Positions 8,700 through 16,623 of a stretch of 21,213 nt of DNA are shown here, one piece after another. Source of the DNA: Anaerolineaceae bacterium UBA4781 (GTDB lineage: Bacteria; Chloroflexota; Anaerolineae; Anaerolineales; Anaerolineaceae); NCBI GenBank assembly GCA_002403105.1, contig DHHD01000021.1, forward strand, positions 1 through 21,213. The letters run 5' to 3'. The stretch's first letter is position 1; every line of letters starts with the position of its first letter. Under the pieces are notes generated by a model. That model was given only the letters and a program-made list of their open reading frames with translations. It ran no database searches and was not told where the DNA came from. The position numbers and the translations under genes were made by a program.

Positions 8700-10083
8700 A
8701 AATGAACTCCGTATTCCCGGGTTGATAAACTCCCAACATGCTGATGGATAACAAAATTGCCAGGCATGCGATCCAGCGTATTACAGCAGGGAGTTCATTC
8801 CAAGCTTTTTGAGAATCATGCAGATATATTTCAAATCCCATGACCATTGGAATCGCGACAAAGGCAATCACCAGATCAAAAGCGTCAATATCGAGCAGCA
8901 GATCATGGAAAGTAGTACTTTTTACAAAAATACTCTGAAGAAATATACCGATTTCCGGGATGGAGGAAGCGCGGAAGAAAAACCATCCAAAAGTCACCAA
9001 GCCGAACGTGGTAAGGCGTCTGCCCCAGCGATTTTTAGGATTTTGGGGCTTTTTACTCTTGTTCAAGAGGACAGTGAAAAATAACAATAAGCCATGATAC
9101 AGTCCCCACAGGATGAAGGGTCGCTTTAATCCGTGCCATAAACCGCTTGCCAGCATCGTAATTAGTGGCGGGATGAACAATGCAAGGAAAGCAGTCGCGT
9201 TGTTGCTTTGGCGCAGCAAAAAACGACGGATTGGAAAGAAGATATTTTCTCGCAGCCAGGTGGTGAATGTAATATGCCAGCGGCTCCAAAATTCGTTGAT
9301 ATTTTCTGCTAAAAAAGGCTTGTTAAAATTAATGGAGAGGTCATAACCGAAAAGACAGGCGATGCCACGCGCAATATCGGTGTATCCGCTGAAATCAAAA
9401 TAGATCTGAAAAGAATAGAAGAATACAGCAGTGACCACTGTGAGACCATAATATTGCCCCGGATTATTGAAAACTTGATCGGTTATCAATGCCAGACGGT
9501 CTGCGATCACGATCTTTTTAAAAATGCCTGATCCGATGAGAAAAAGACCCTGATGGATATTTTCAGCCTTATACGGATGTGTTTGACGTACCTGTGGTAA
9601 GAAATGGCGTGCGGATTCGATGGGACCAGCGGTAATTTTTGGAAAAAAAATAATGAACAGCAGGAAGTTAAGCAAGTTCCGTTCGGCTGGTAGGATCCCA
9701 CGACTCACATTCAGCAGATAGCTGATGTTTTGGAGCGTGATAAAAGCAATCCCCAGTGGAATCAGATAATTGGTGGGTACAGGAACTGCAGCAGTGCCGG
9801 TTAAATTTAAATAACGAGGGAAAAGAAAAACAATGCAGTTAATAAAGATGGAAAGGGTGGTTATCCATCTTTTTTTGGATGCGCGTTCAATGAAAATACC
9901 CATTCCGTAATTGAACAGGCTCAGGAGAACGAGCAGCAAACTTGCCTGCGGTGTCGCCAGAAATAAAAAAACGAGGCTGATGAGGAACAAATAATATCGG
10001 CGCCATTGATCGGGGAAGGCATAATACAATGCCACCACGACGGTTAAGCCAAGAATGAGCAGGAGAGGATTGGTTAAGTCCAT
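8686..10083 (-). CDS. MBOAT-family membrane O-acyltransferase (AlgI/DltB/PatA-like)
   Basis: This 465-residue polytopic membrane protein carries acyl groups across the membrane for attachment to an extracytoplasmic polymer. Diagnostic stretches are FPKITAGPIESARHFLPQ, DFSGYTDIARGIACLFGY, NINEFWSRWHITFTTWLRE and SGLWHG, in which His317 is the expected catalytic residue. It is followed by a 14-base overlapping SGNH-like gene, the usual AlgI-AlgJ/X or DltB-DltD pairing, and then by a sugar epimerase. The start ATG 10083 lacks a clear ribosome binding site; it lies only 40 bases after the tRNA-Arg gene on the same strand, so transcription could continue from the tRNA promoter. The polymer modified and the acyl group (acetyl is commonest) cannot be read from the sequence. 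Confidence 0.93.
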   Translation of the reverse strand: MDLTNPLLLILGLTVVVALYYAFPDQWRRYYLFLISLVFLFLATPQASLLLVLLSLFNYGMGIFIERASKKRWITTLSIFINCIVFLFPRYLNLTGTAAVPVPTNYLIPLGIAFITLQNISYLLNVSRGILPAERNLLNFLLFIIFFPKITAGPIESARHFLPQVRQTHPYKAENIHQGLFLIGSGIFKKIVIADRLALITDQVFNNPGQYYGLTVVTAVFFYSFQIYFDFSGYTDIARGIACLFGYDLSINFNKPFLAENINEFWSRWHITFTTWLRENIFFPIRRFLLRQSNNATAFLALFIPPLITMLASGLWHGLKRPFILWGLYHGLLLFFTVLLNKSKKPQNPKNRWGRRLTTFGLVTFGWFFFRASSIPEIGIFLQSIFVKSTTFHDLLLDIDAFDLVIAFVAIPMVMGFEIYLHDSQKAWNELPAVIRWIACLAILLSISMLGVYQPGNTEFIYAGF

Positions 10084-10123
10084 AGTGAATGCAGGTTTAT
10101 GATACGGTTTATTAAAAATACAG

Positions 10124-10195
10124 CGTCCCTGGGGAGACTCGAACTCCCGCTTCAGGCTCCGGAGGCCAGCGCTCTATCCACTGAGCTACAGGGAC
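10124..10195 (-). tRNA. tRNA-Arg (anticodon CCG)
   Basis: On the - strand the sequence folds as a 72-base cloverleaf: acceptor GTCCCTG/CAGGGAC, D stem GCTC/GAGC, anticodon stem CTGGC/GCCTG, loop CTCCGGA with anticodon CCG (reads CGG, Arg), a 4-base variable region, and T arm GGGAG-TTCGAGT-CTCCC. The discriminator is G and no 3' CCA is encoded. The second pair of the anticodon stem is a U-U mismatch. Confidence 0.95.
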
Positions 10196-10308
10196 TTGTG
10201 TATGCCAGAGGATTTTACCACGCAAGAGAACGGAAAAACGGAAAGAAAAGCACGAATCGAGTACAATAGGGAAGTTTAGAATAAATCAAATTTGGAGAAT
10301 CGTTCAGC

Positions 10309-11025
10309 ATGCTGTTCTATTATATTCGACACGGACAATCCATTAATAATGCCCTTTACGACACTAGCGGGTCTTATGAAAAACGCAATGAAGATGCACC
10401 CCTTTCAGAAACCGGGAAAAAACAACTGCCATATCTGGCAGCTTTTATGGAGAATGAACTGAAACAAATTCAATCAGATGGACAGGGTGGTGATCGTAAC
10501 GTCCCGGTTACTCTGTACTGTAGTCTCATGGAACGCGGAGTTGCCACTGCCTCTGCCGTAGCGGAAAACTGCCAGCTTCCACTATATGGATATACCGATC
10601 TGCATGAGGTAGGGGGCGTATATTTGATCAATCATGATACCGGGGAACACATCGGAATGCCCGGGAAGAGCAAAGCGTTTCTGGAAGAACACTATCCATT
10701 ATTGCAGTTTCCACAGGATGCACGTGAAGATGGCTGGTGGAACCGACCGCATGAAGCGGAAGAAGAACGGCACGCGCGTGCCAGCAGAGTGCTTGAGCAT
10801 TTGCTTCACAATCACAACCAGCCAGATGAAGTGGTCATTTTTGTCAGCCATGCAGAATTCTTTAACTATTTCATCAAACATATTCTCTCCATGCCGGATT
10901 CTTTCCCGGTTTGGTTTGAATTAATGAACTGTTCAGTAACTCTATTTGATTTCAAGGAAGATCATATTCGAGTACCTTTTATGAACCGCCATCATTTCAT
11001 ACCCAATGAAATGATCACCGTATAA
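10309..11025 (+). CDS. Histidine phosphatase family protein (phosphoglycerate mutase-like)
   Basis: The 238-residue protein begins with the RHG signature (YYIRHGQSINNAL, phospho-accepting His8), followed by PLSETGKKQLPYLA and a substrate-arm Arg in CSLMERGVATA. The second catalytic His lies in VIFVSHAEFFNYF. Members remove phosphate from sugars, nucleotides, cofactor precursors or proteins; the sequence does not say which. It is longer than minimal members, with a middle insert (about residues 105-150) holding the Trp- and His-rich DGWWNRPHEAEEERHARASR. ATG 10309 follows GGAGA at 10294-10298. It stands alone between a divergent tRNA and a convergent kinase operon and ends in a hairpin terminator, so it is probably monocistronic. 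Confidence 0.88.
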   Translation: MLFYYIRHGQSINNALYDTSGSYEKRNEDAPLSETGKKQLPYLAAFMENELKQIQSDGQGGDRNVPVTLYCSLMERGVATASAVAENCQLPLYGYTDLHEVGGVYLINHDTGEHIGMPGKSKAFLEEHYPLLQFPQDAREDGWWNRPHEAEEERHARASRVLEHLLHNHNQPDEVVIFVSHAEFFNYFIKHILSMPDSFPVWFELMNCSVTLFDFKEDHIRVPFMNRHHFIPNEMITV

Positions 11026-11076
11026 TGGTTTAGAAGAGCCAGCCAATTTTGTAGGATAACAAATCTTTATCAAAAT

Positions 11077-11111
11077 AAAAATATCTGCTGTTTTATAAGC
11101 AGATATTTTTT
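11077..11111 (+). terminator. Bidirectional hairpin terminator between phosphatase and kinase genes
   Basis: A 13-base perfect stem, AAAAATATCTGCT (11077-11089) with AGCAGATATTTTT (11098-11110), has an 8-base loop and flanking A and T runs on both sides. It can end transcription of the phosphatase from the left and of the FGGY kinase operon from the right. Confidence 0.88.
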
Positions 11112-11141
11112 AAAACAAAATTGGTTCAAAACACTTTATGC

Positions 11142-12701
11142 TTAATCCGCAGGATAACCGGTTATTTCCCGAATGTTCTCATAGAGTGGTTTGAGCAGTT
11201 TATACATCTTGCGGTACACATTGTGATACAGCTCATCATAAATGCGGTGATTTTGCATATTGGGTTCGAAGGTTTCACCAATGCGTGTCATGCTGGAAAT
11301 AGCGGTTTCGAAATCCGGATGTAATTTCAATCCAACTGCCAGGTCAATGGCAGCACCTAAACCGGAAGCTTCATAGGTGTGCGGTTTTGCAGTCGGCAGC
11401 CCAAAGATATCCGCAGTAAGCTGTGTGGCAGCTTTGCTCTGGCTGCCACCACCGGTGACGCGGATTTCGGTGATCGGAACTTTGCTGCGCTGTGCGGTGC
11501 GTTCAGCTCCCTCACGCAGACTGTATCCAAGCCCTTCCAGAATGGAACGATAGACATGGGCGCGGGTATGCACATCCCCAAAGCCGATAATGGCGCCCTT
11601 CGCCTCGGGCCCTGGCTGCTTCAATCCCGGTGACCAATAAGGTTGCAAAGTTAAGCCAAGCGACCCGGGCGGAACGGATGCCAGCAAGTCATCAAATAAT
11701 TCTTCCGTCATTACGCCGCGATTTTTCGCAACACGTTGTTCATTATCAGCGAATTCATTTTTGAACCAGCTCACCATCCAAAAACCACGGTAGATCTGAA
11801 TTTCCAGACTGTATGCCCCGGGTACTGCAGATGGGTAAGGGGGAATGAGGGGGATCACTTCAGTATATTTATAATGTGTGGTGTTAATCGTGGCGGAGGT
11901 ACCGAAGCTCAAGCAGCCGATATGTGGATCCAGGCAGCCGCTGCCGATCACTTCGCATGCTTTATCCGCTGCAGCGGCGATTACGGGTAGACCTTCCGGT
12001 ATTCCTGTTTCCAGTGAAGCTTGGCGGCTTACTTCACCCAACAGACCGGTTGGTTTGACCAGTTCAACCAATTTCTCCTTTTCAACAGGTACAGCCTGCC
12101 ACTTCCAATCCGATTTTCCGCACCAGGTTTGTTTTTTATAATCAAACGGGAAATACCCCACCTGGCTGCCTATGGAATCACGGAATTGCCCGGTGAATTT
12201 GTAGTTAAGATAGCCGGAAAGGAACAGGAATTTATAGGTTTGCTTCCATATCTCCGGTTGATAGGTACGCAGCCAGTTCACTTCCGCTTCAGATTGTAAA
12301 TAACGAACTGTTTCTCCCATTCCGGAAGCTTTCAGCAAGGTGCCCCACAATCCATGCACGGGTTCCAAGCCGCTGGTACGGCGTTGATCCAGCCACACCA
12401 TAGCAGGGCGCAGCGGTTTTCCATCTTTATCGAGATTGATAACCGTGCAGCGCTGGGTCGTTATGGCTAACCCGGCGATCGCTTTTTTATCGATCTTATT
12501 CTCTTTCCATAATTTCTGGCACGCTTCGCATAGTTTGCTCCAGAAATATTCTGGGTCCTGTTCTGCCCAGCCATTTTGTGGTGAAACATACGGTACGATC
12601 TCCACTTTGGATTTCGCAACGATATTTCCTTGCAGATCAAAAACGATAACCCGTACACTTTGTGTTCCATTATCAATGGTTAGTAACAACTCTCCGGACA
12701 T
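11142..12701 (-). CDS. FGGY-family carbohydrate kinase, atypical (polyol/glycerol-type, substrate unknown)
   Basis: This 519-residue protein has both actin-like ATPase domains of FGGY kinases: phosphate-1 motif LTIDNGTQSVRVIVFD at the N-terminus, MVWLDQRRT at 101-109, catalytic-base Asp246 in AAADKACEVIGSG, and the ATP-binding VTGGGSQSKAATQLTADIFG with the later EASGLGAAIDLAVG. It phosphorylates a polyol or sugar with ATP in the cytoplasm. In glycerol kinase the substrate is held by Arg and Glu of QRE; here the aligned stretch is TQRC with Arg84 kept and Cys85 in place of Glu. So plain glycerol may not be its substrate. AAAGGAGG precedes ATG 12701 at ideal spacing. It is the last gene of the FadR-like operon, 36 bases after the GlpD-type gene, so its product probably feeds that dehydrogenase. 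Confidence 0.92.
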   Translation of the reverse strand: MSGELLLTIDNGTQSVRVIVFDLQGNIVAKSKVEIVPYVSPQNGWAEQDPEYFWSKLCEACQKLWKENKIDKKAIAGLAITTQRCTVINLDKDGKPLRPAMVWLDQRRTSGLEPVHGLWGTLLKASGMGETVRYLQSEAEVNWLRTYQPEIWKQTYKFLFLSGYLNYKFTGQFRDSIGSQVGYFPFDYKKQTWCGKSDWKWQAVPVEKEKLVELVKPTGLLGEVSRQASLETGIPEGLPVIAAAADKACEVIGSGCLDPHIGCLSFGTSATINTTHYKYTEVIPLIPPYPSAVPGAYSLEIQIYRGFWMVSWFKNEFADNEQRVAKNRGVMTEELFDDLLASVPPGSLGLTLQPYWSPGLKQPGPEAKGAIIGFGDVHTRAHVYRSILEGLGYSLREGAERTAQRSKVPITEIRVTGGGSQSKAATQLTADIFGLPTAKPHTYEASGLGAAIDLAVGLKLHPDFETAISSMTRIGETFEPNMQNHRIYDELYHNVYRKMYKLLKPLYENIREITGYPAD

Positions 12702-12737
12702 TGTGTAATCCTCCTTTGACCCAATACAATTATAGGT

Positions 12738-14315
12738 TTATTTTAAAGGGACTGAATAACAATCTTTCCATAACTTCTTATAATCCTGCATTTCTTTCCT
12801 CCAGGTCGTTTCTGACCAATTCAATTCTTGTTTGACTATTGGTTTGATGGCATCCAACAGGTCTGTTCCACCATGCGGACTGACCAAGCCGAGTCGCGTT
12901 CGGCGCAGCATCAGGTCAGAGAGATGGCGAATCATTTCATGCCGCACAGCCCAACGCACTTCAGCCAGAGTGTAGGGAGTGCTTGCCAGAAATCGGATTT
13001 CATCACTTTTTGCTTCTACCAGGAAATCCGGAAGTGAGGTTCCGTAAATACCTGACAGACGTTTCCCAAGATTATCATCTTCGATCGAAATAGCAGAATC
13101 CTGCTGCATAGAGGTTCGTTTGACTTGTGTTGGTTTTCTATCAGGAAGCAGCGGGCGAACACGTTTAATGAGGTCCTCTGCCATGCGTTGGAAGGTGGTC
13201 AATTTACCACCTGCGATGGAAAACATATTGTTATCCTCAAAGATACGGTGTGTGCGCGATGCTTTGGAAGGATTCATGGCTCCCATAGAAACGATCGGGC
13301 GTAAACCAGCAAAAGAAGAGATAATATCTTGTTCGCTGATATCCAGATCAGGAAAAAGAGCATTAACGGCTTCCAGAAGGTAATCCATCTCTTTGGATGT
13401 CATAAAGGGTTCCGGTTTTTCCCGTTCAAAGGATTCAGGATGATCTAGGTCAGTGGTACCGACCATGGTCATACCCTGCCATGGAATAACAAAAAGTGCT
13501 CTTCCATCCGATGGGTGAAAAAGCGTAAATGCATATTTGACCGGCACCCGCTCCTGACTGAACAGGATGTGACTGCCGCGCAGCTTGCGGATCACCTTTT
13601 CTGAGGTAAGCTGCGAACGCAGCTTATCTGTCCAGGGTCCGGTGGCATTGATCACGACCTGTGAATGCAGTTCACTTTCTCTTCCAGAAAGGGTATCTTT
13701 GATCTGTACCCCCTCCACTTTTCCGAAAGCTGTGCGTGAAAGCCCGGTGCATTTTTGATAATTAAGCGCCATCCCACCATGTGTTAACCCCTCACTGATT
13801 ACCCGGTAAACCAGGCGAGCATCGTCCACCTCGGCGTCGTAATAGTACAGCACGGCATCCAACCCAGTGCGATTTAAGTGGCTGAAATCTTTATCAAGCT
13901 GTGTATTGGTATATGTTCCATGTTTCCATTTCGATCCGAAAAGGTCATACATGCCGATGCCAACTCTGAAAAAAGATGCGCTGTATTTATAACGATCATA
14001 GATCGGGAGCAGGAACTGCAGCGGGCGTACCAATTCAGGATATTCTTTTTGAAGAAGCTCTCGCTCGCGAACCGATTCAAAAGTGACGTGAAATTGGGCA
14101 TTTGCCAGATAGCGCAAACCACCATGCACCAGTTTGGATGACCGGCTGGAAGTACCGAATCCGAAATCATTCTGGTCGATCAACAGCACTTGATATCCCT
14201 GAGCTGCCAGATCGCGAAAGATACCCGCTCCGGTAATACCGCCACCGATAATGATGGCATCCCAGATCTGATGCATGGATTCGATATCTTCAGGAATTGG
14301 ATTTGCGGCTGTCAT
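12738..14315 (-). CDS. glpD: FAD-dependent glycerol-3-phosphate dehydrogenase (GlpD/GlpA type)
   Basis: Oxidises sn-glycerol 3-phosphate, or a related polyol phosphate, to the ketone while reducing FAD and then the quinone pool. The 525-residue protein has the FAD Rossmann motif G24-x-G26-xx-G29 (IIIGGGITGAG), the family signature SSRSSKLVHGGLRYL, the second FAD-contacting ATGPWTDKLR, VPWQGMTMVGTTDLDHP-like substrate region (here IPWQGM) and IAGGKLTTFQRMAEDL, then a C-terminal DAO-type helical domain from about residue 390. ATG 14315 is preferred over ATG 14324 because AAGG abuts 14324 directly. The start lies inside the end of the upstream flavoprotein gene (26-base overlap), so translation is coupled. 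EryB-type erythritol-phosphate and alkyl-G3P oxidases would look alike at this level, so the symbol names the family rather than a proven substrate. Confidence 0.93.
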   Translation of the reverse strand: MTAANPIPEDIESMHQIWDAIIIGGGITGAGIFRDLAAQGYQVLLIDQNDFGFGTSSRSSKLVHGGLRYLANAQFHVTFESVRERELLQKEYPELVRPLQFLLPIYDRYKYSASFFRVGIGMYDLFGSKWKHGTYTNTQLDKDFSHLNRTGLDAVLYYYDAEVDDARLVYRVISEGLTHGGMALNYQKCTGLSRTAFGKVEGVQIKDTLSGRESELHSQVVINATGPWTDKLRSQLTSEKVIRKLRGSHILFSQERVPVKYAFTLFHPSDGRALFVIPWQGMTMVGTTDLDHPESFEREKPEPFMTSKEMDYLLEAVNALFPDLDISEQDIISSFAGLRPIVSMGAMNPSKASRTHRIFEDNNMFSIAGGKLTTFQRMAEDLIKRVRPLLPDRKPTQVKRTSMQQDSAISIEDDNLGKRLSGIYGTSLPDFLVEAKSDEIRFLASTPYTLAEVRWAVRHEMIRHLSDLMLRRTRLGLVSPHGGTDLLDAIKPIVKQELNWSETTWRKEMQDYKKLWKDCYSVPLK

Positions 14316-15915
14316 TGTCCCCATCCTTATACAATTTACCGGGATTCATAAGTCCTTGCGGATCAAAAGTGCTGTAAAAATTCCGTATAGACTGCATACC
14401 CAAAACACCTTTTTCTAAAGGAAGATAAGGACGATGATCCATTCCCACACCGTGCTGGTGGCTGATGGTTCCATGATTCTTCACGATCACTTCGCTGGCA
14501 GCTTTCTTCAATTTCTTCCAACGCGCCAGAGTTTGATCAGCATCCGCAGTTCTGCGGAACAGATACGTAACATATAAACTGGCTCCATCGGTATACATGT
14601 GAGAAAGATGGCTGAACACGATCAAACGTTCATTTTCATCCTGCAGACCATTGAAGAGAGCTGTTTCGACCTCATCTTTAACAGCAGCGATTTTTGACCA
14701 TGGAAAGACGGATTCCAGGGTATCCATAGCAAAACCGCATTCCCAAAGATTGTTGCGCAGGTAGGGGGTTGTGAAGCGAGAAGCGAACCACATTTTACCA
14801 ACAAAGCTCTTCTCCAAAAATCCATGATACCGGTGTGCAACATGCTGCATCTGATGCAGCGTAGCCCGTGCCCCGGCAGAGGTTCCCGTAATTCCGAACA
14901 ACATCATGCAGCGTTCTTCACCCATTCCGATCAAACGCAGACCTTTATCAGCCAAATTGACAAGTTTGTCCTTTCCAGATAATTGCAGGGTGGTTTCAGT
15001 TTCAAATTTATCCAATAAACGCAACATCGAAACATCTAGGCGCGACTGAACCATTTCATGTAGTGCGGCAAAACCGCTCGCCCAATCCGGATAGAAGATC
15101 GCATAGAAGTGCTCAAATTCGGGAATGGGAGAAATTCGTACTGTAGCTTCCGAAATGATCCCCATACGTCCCTCTGAGCCCAATGCGAATTGTCGTAGGT
15201 CAGGGCCGGCCGCTGAAGCGGAGAAGGGCAGCATTTCCAAATTTCCCTGGGGGGTATGCATCAAGCCACCCAGAAAGAGTTGCTCGATCCGGCCGTAGTA
15301 GTAGCACTGCGTTCCAACCGAGCGGGAAGCGATCCAACCGCCCAGAGTGGAAAATTCATGCGATTGCGGATAATGCCCAAAACGAAAACCATGGCGCTTG
15401 AGCGCGTCTTCCATATCCGGTCCGCGCACACCTGCGCCGAATGTGGCGGTATTGCTGATCTCATCCAAATGAAGCAGCCGGTTGTATGCGCTGAGATCCA
15501 TGATGAGGGTGGGAGAATCGTTATTTTCCACATTGATATGCCCAACGACCGAAGTGCCACCACCGTACGGAATGATATTGAAGTGTTCCTTCTTTGCCAA
15601 ATTCAAGATTGTCTCAATATCCTCTTTCTGGGCAGGCATTGCCACCGCATCCGGAAAATGATCTACTGTTCCATAGCGCATGGCAATCCAATCGGGTGAA
15701 CTCTGACCGCGTGCATGGCGCACACGGCTTTCAGCATCCGAAGTGTACAAAGCATGGTCAGGCAAGCGAGATTTGGGAACTTTCTTTAACACAGACTCCA
15801 GGGTTGCATCCGGGATAATTTCACCTTTCCCAACGTTCTTCTCAACAAATGCTTTGGAACTATCTGCAAAATGATATTCATAATCGGTCCTTCCCCAACC
15901 ATTCCAACGTTTCAT
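14290..15915 (-). CDS. FAD-binding oxidoreductase resembling alkyl-dihydroxyacetonephosphate synthase
   Basis: This 541-residue VAO/PCMH-fold flavoprotein has the FAD-binding N-terminal domain with the PP-loop IIPYGGGTSVVGH, then ATFGAGVRGPDMEDAL and FGHYPQSHEFSTLGGWIASRSVG. The arrangement RHARGQSSPDW near residue 75, the GHYPQS phrase and the C-terminal SHQHGVG (His486-Gln487-His488) are those of the alkyl-DHAP synthase branch, in which the eukaryotic enzyme has an HHH triplet. AGPS swaps the acyl chain of acyl-DHAP for a fatty alcohol to make the ether bond without net redox. D-lactate/2-hydroxyacid dehydrogenases share the fold but lack these phrases. The start ATG overlaps the FadR-like stop codon (ATGA) and AAGGAGG precedes it, so it is coupled to the regulator gene. 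A glycerol-phosphate dehydrogenase follows, overlapping its end. Confidence 0.85.
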   Translation of the reverse strand: MKRWNGWGRTDYEYHFADSSKAFVEKNVGKGEIIPDATLESVLKKVPKSRLPDHALYTSDAESRVRHARGQSSPDWIAMRYGTVDHFPDAVAMPAQKEDIETILNLAKKEHFNIIPYGGGTSVVGHINVENNDSPTLIMDLSAYNRLLHLDEISNTATFGAGVRGPDMEDALKRHGFRFGHYPQSHEFSTLGGWIASRSVGTQCYYYGRIEQLFLGGLMHTPQGNLEMLPFSASAAGPDLRQFALGSEGRMGIISEATVRISPIPEFEHFYAIFYPDWASGFAALHEMVQSRLDVSMLRLLDKFETETTLQLSGKDKLVNLADKGLRLIGMGEERCMMLFGITGTSAGARATLHQMQHVAHRYHGFLEKSFVGKMWFASRFTTPYLRNNLWECGFAMDTLESVFPWSKIAAVKDEVETALFNGLQDENERLIVFSHLSHMYTDGASLYVTYLFRRTADADQTLARWKKLKKAASEVIVKNHGTISHQHGVGMDHRPYLPLEKGVLGMQSIRNFYSTFDPQGLMNPGKLYKDGDNDSRKSNS

Positions 15916-16616
15916 TTTTCCTCCTTACTGCGAATCGAATTCTTCCAGTATTGAATGCTATCCTGCATCATTTCTCTGGTACATTGAAATACAGAATCAA
16001 ACGCCTGGTCTTGCGTGAACTGAAGAACATGGCGATAGAATGCTTCAGATGCTGCTCGGGCATCTGGTTGATCGAAATATTTTTCTGCCATTTGCAAATA
16101 GACCTGATCGAATCCGTTCAAGATCAAGAGAAATACTAGATTATCCGAAAGAAGTGCGGCTTTTTTATGCAGATTCCAATCCAGACAGCCTGCATTTTTA
16201 GGATCAGTAGAAATTGGAATGATGGTTTGCAGAAAATCGATCAACGATAGTGGATGAAGCTGGCTAGCGCTTGAAAAATAAGAAGGAGCCAAAAGCAAAC
16301 GGATCTCCAGCAGACTTTCTACCACATGCAGGGAGACTTCAGCGTTAGCATTGGCAATGGCATTCAAAACGTTAAGATTCCCCTCTTGCATATAGTTACG
16401 CACGCGAGTGGGCTTGCCCTGGTGGATCTCCACCCATCCATCCTGGCGCATACGTTGCAGCGTTTCACGCAGTGTAGGTCGGGTGACTCCCAACTGCTCG
16501 CATAATTCCCGCTCGGAAGGCAAAAAAGTTTCAGCAGGATAGACATTTTGTAAAATAGCTTCGATCAACCGCCTTTCGGCGAAGTACGTGGGTTTTTCAG
16601 GGGGATTCCAGTTCAT
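15912..16616 (-). CDS. fadR: GntR-family regulator closely resembling acyl-CoA-responsive FadR
   Basis: The 234-residue protein is near the 239 of E. coli FadR and follows it along its length as I recall that sequence. The winged helix (residues 10-75) has LPSEREL, GVTRPTLRETLQR, DGW and GKPTRV; DNA-contacting Arg36, Thr45, Arg46, Thr48 and Arg50 are kept, while the wing has IHQGKPT where E. coli has IQHGKPT. The FadR_C helical domain keeps LNVLNAIA, LDWN, LILNGF, YF-x-x-PDAR and FYRH. At the ligand end Ser219 and Trp223 of E. coli are conserved and Gly216 is Met. FadR binds DNA and is released by long-chain acyl-CoA. AGGAG lies just before ATG 16616, inside the end of an operator palindrome. 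The stop overlaps the flavoprotein start, so it leads and probably controls this operon. The ligand is inferred; a different acid is possible. Confidence 0.82.
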   Translation of the reverse strand: MNWNPPEKPTYFAERRLIEAILQNVYPAETFLPSERELCEQLGVTRPTLRETLQRMRQDGWVEIHQGKPTRVRNYMQEGNLNVLNAIANANAEVSLHVVESLLEIRLLLAPSYFSSASQLHPLSLIDFLQTIIPISTDPKNAGCLDWNLHKKAALLSDNLVFLLILNGFDQVYLQMAEKYFDQPDARAASEAFYRHVLQFTQDQAFDSVFQCTREMMQDSIQYWKNSIRSKEEK

Positions 16617-16623
16617 AAGCTCC

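Noticed and set aside
10100..10260. tRNA-Arg flank considered as an integration site
   Set aside because: No integrase, no repeated tRNA 3' end and no mobile genes are seen on either side.
11142..12701. Naming the FGGY kinase glpK
   Set aside because: The glycerol-binding Glu is replaced by Cys and the operon context is unusual, so the substrate should be left open.
15256..15699. Open frame of 147 codons on the + strand
   Set aside because: Antisense to the FAD-binding domain of the alkyl-DHAP-synthase-like gene; no ribosome binding site or domain seen.
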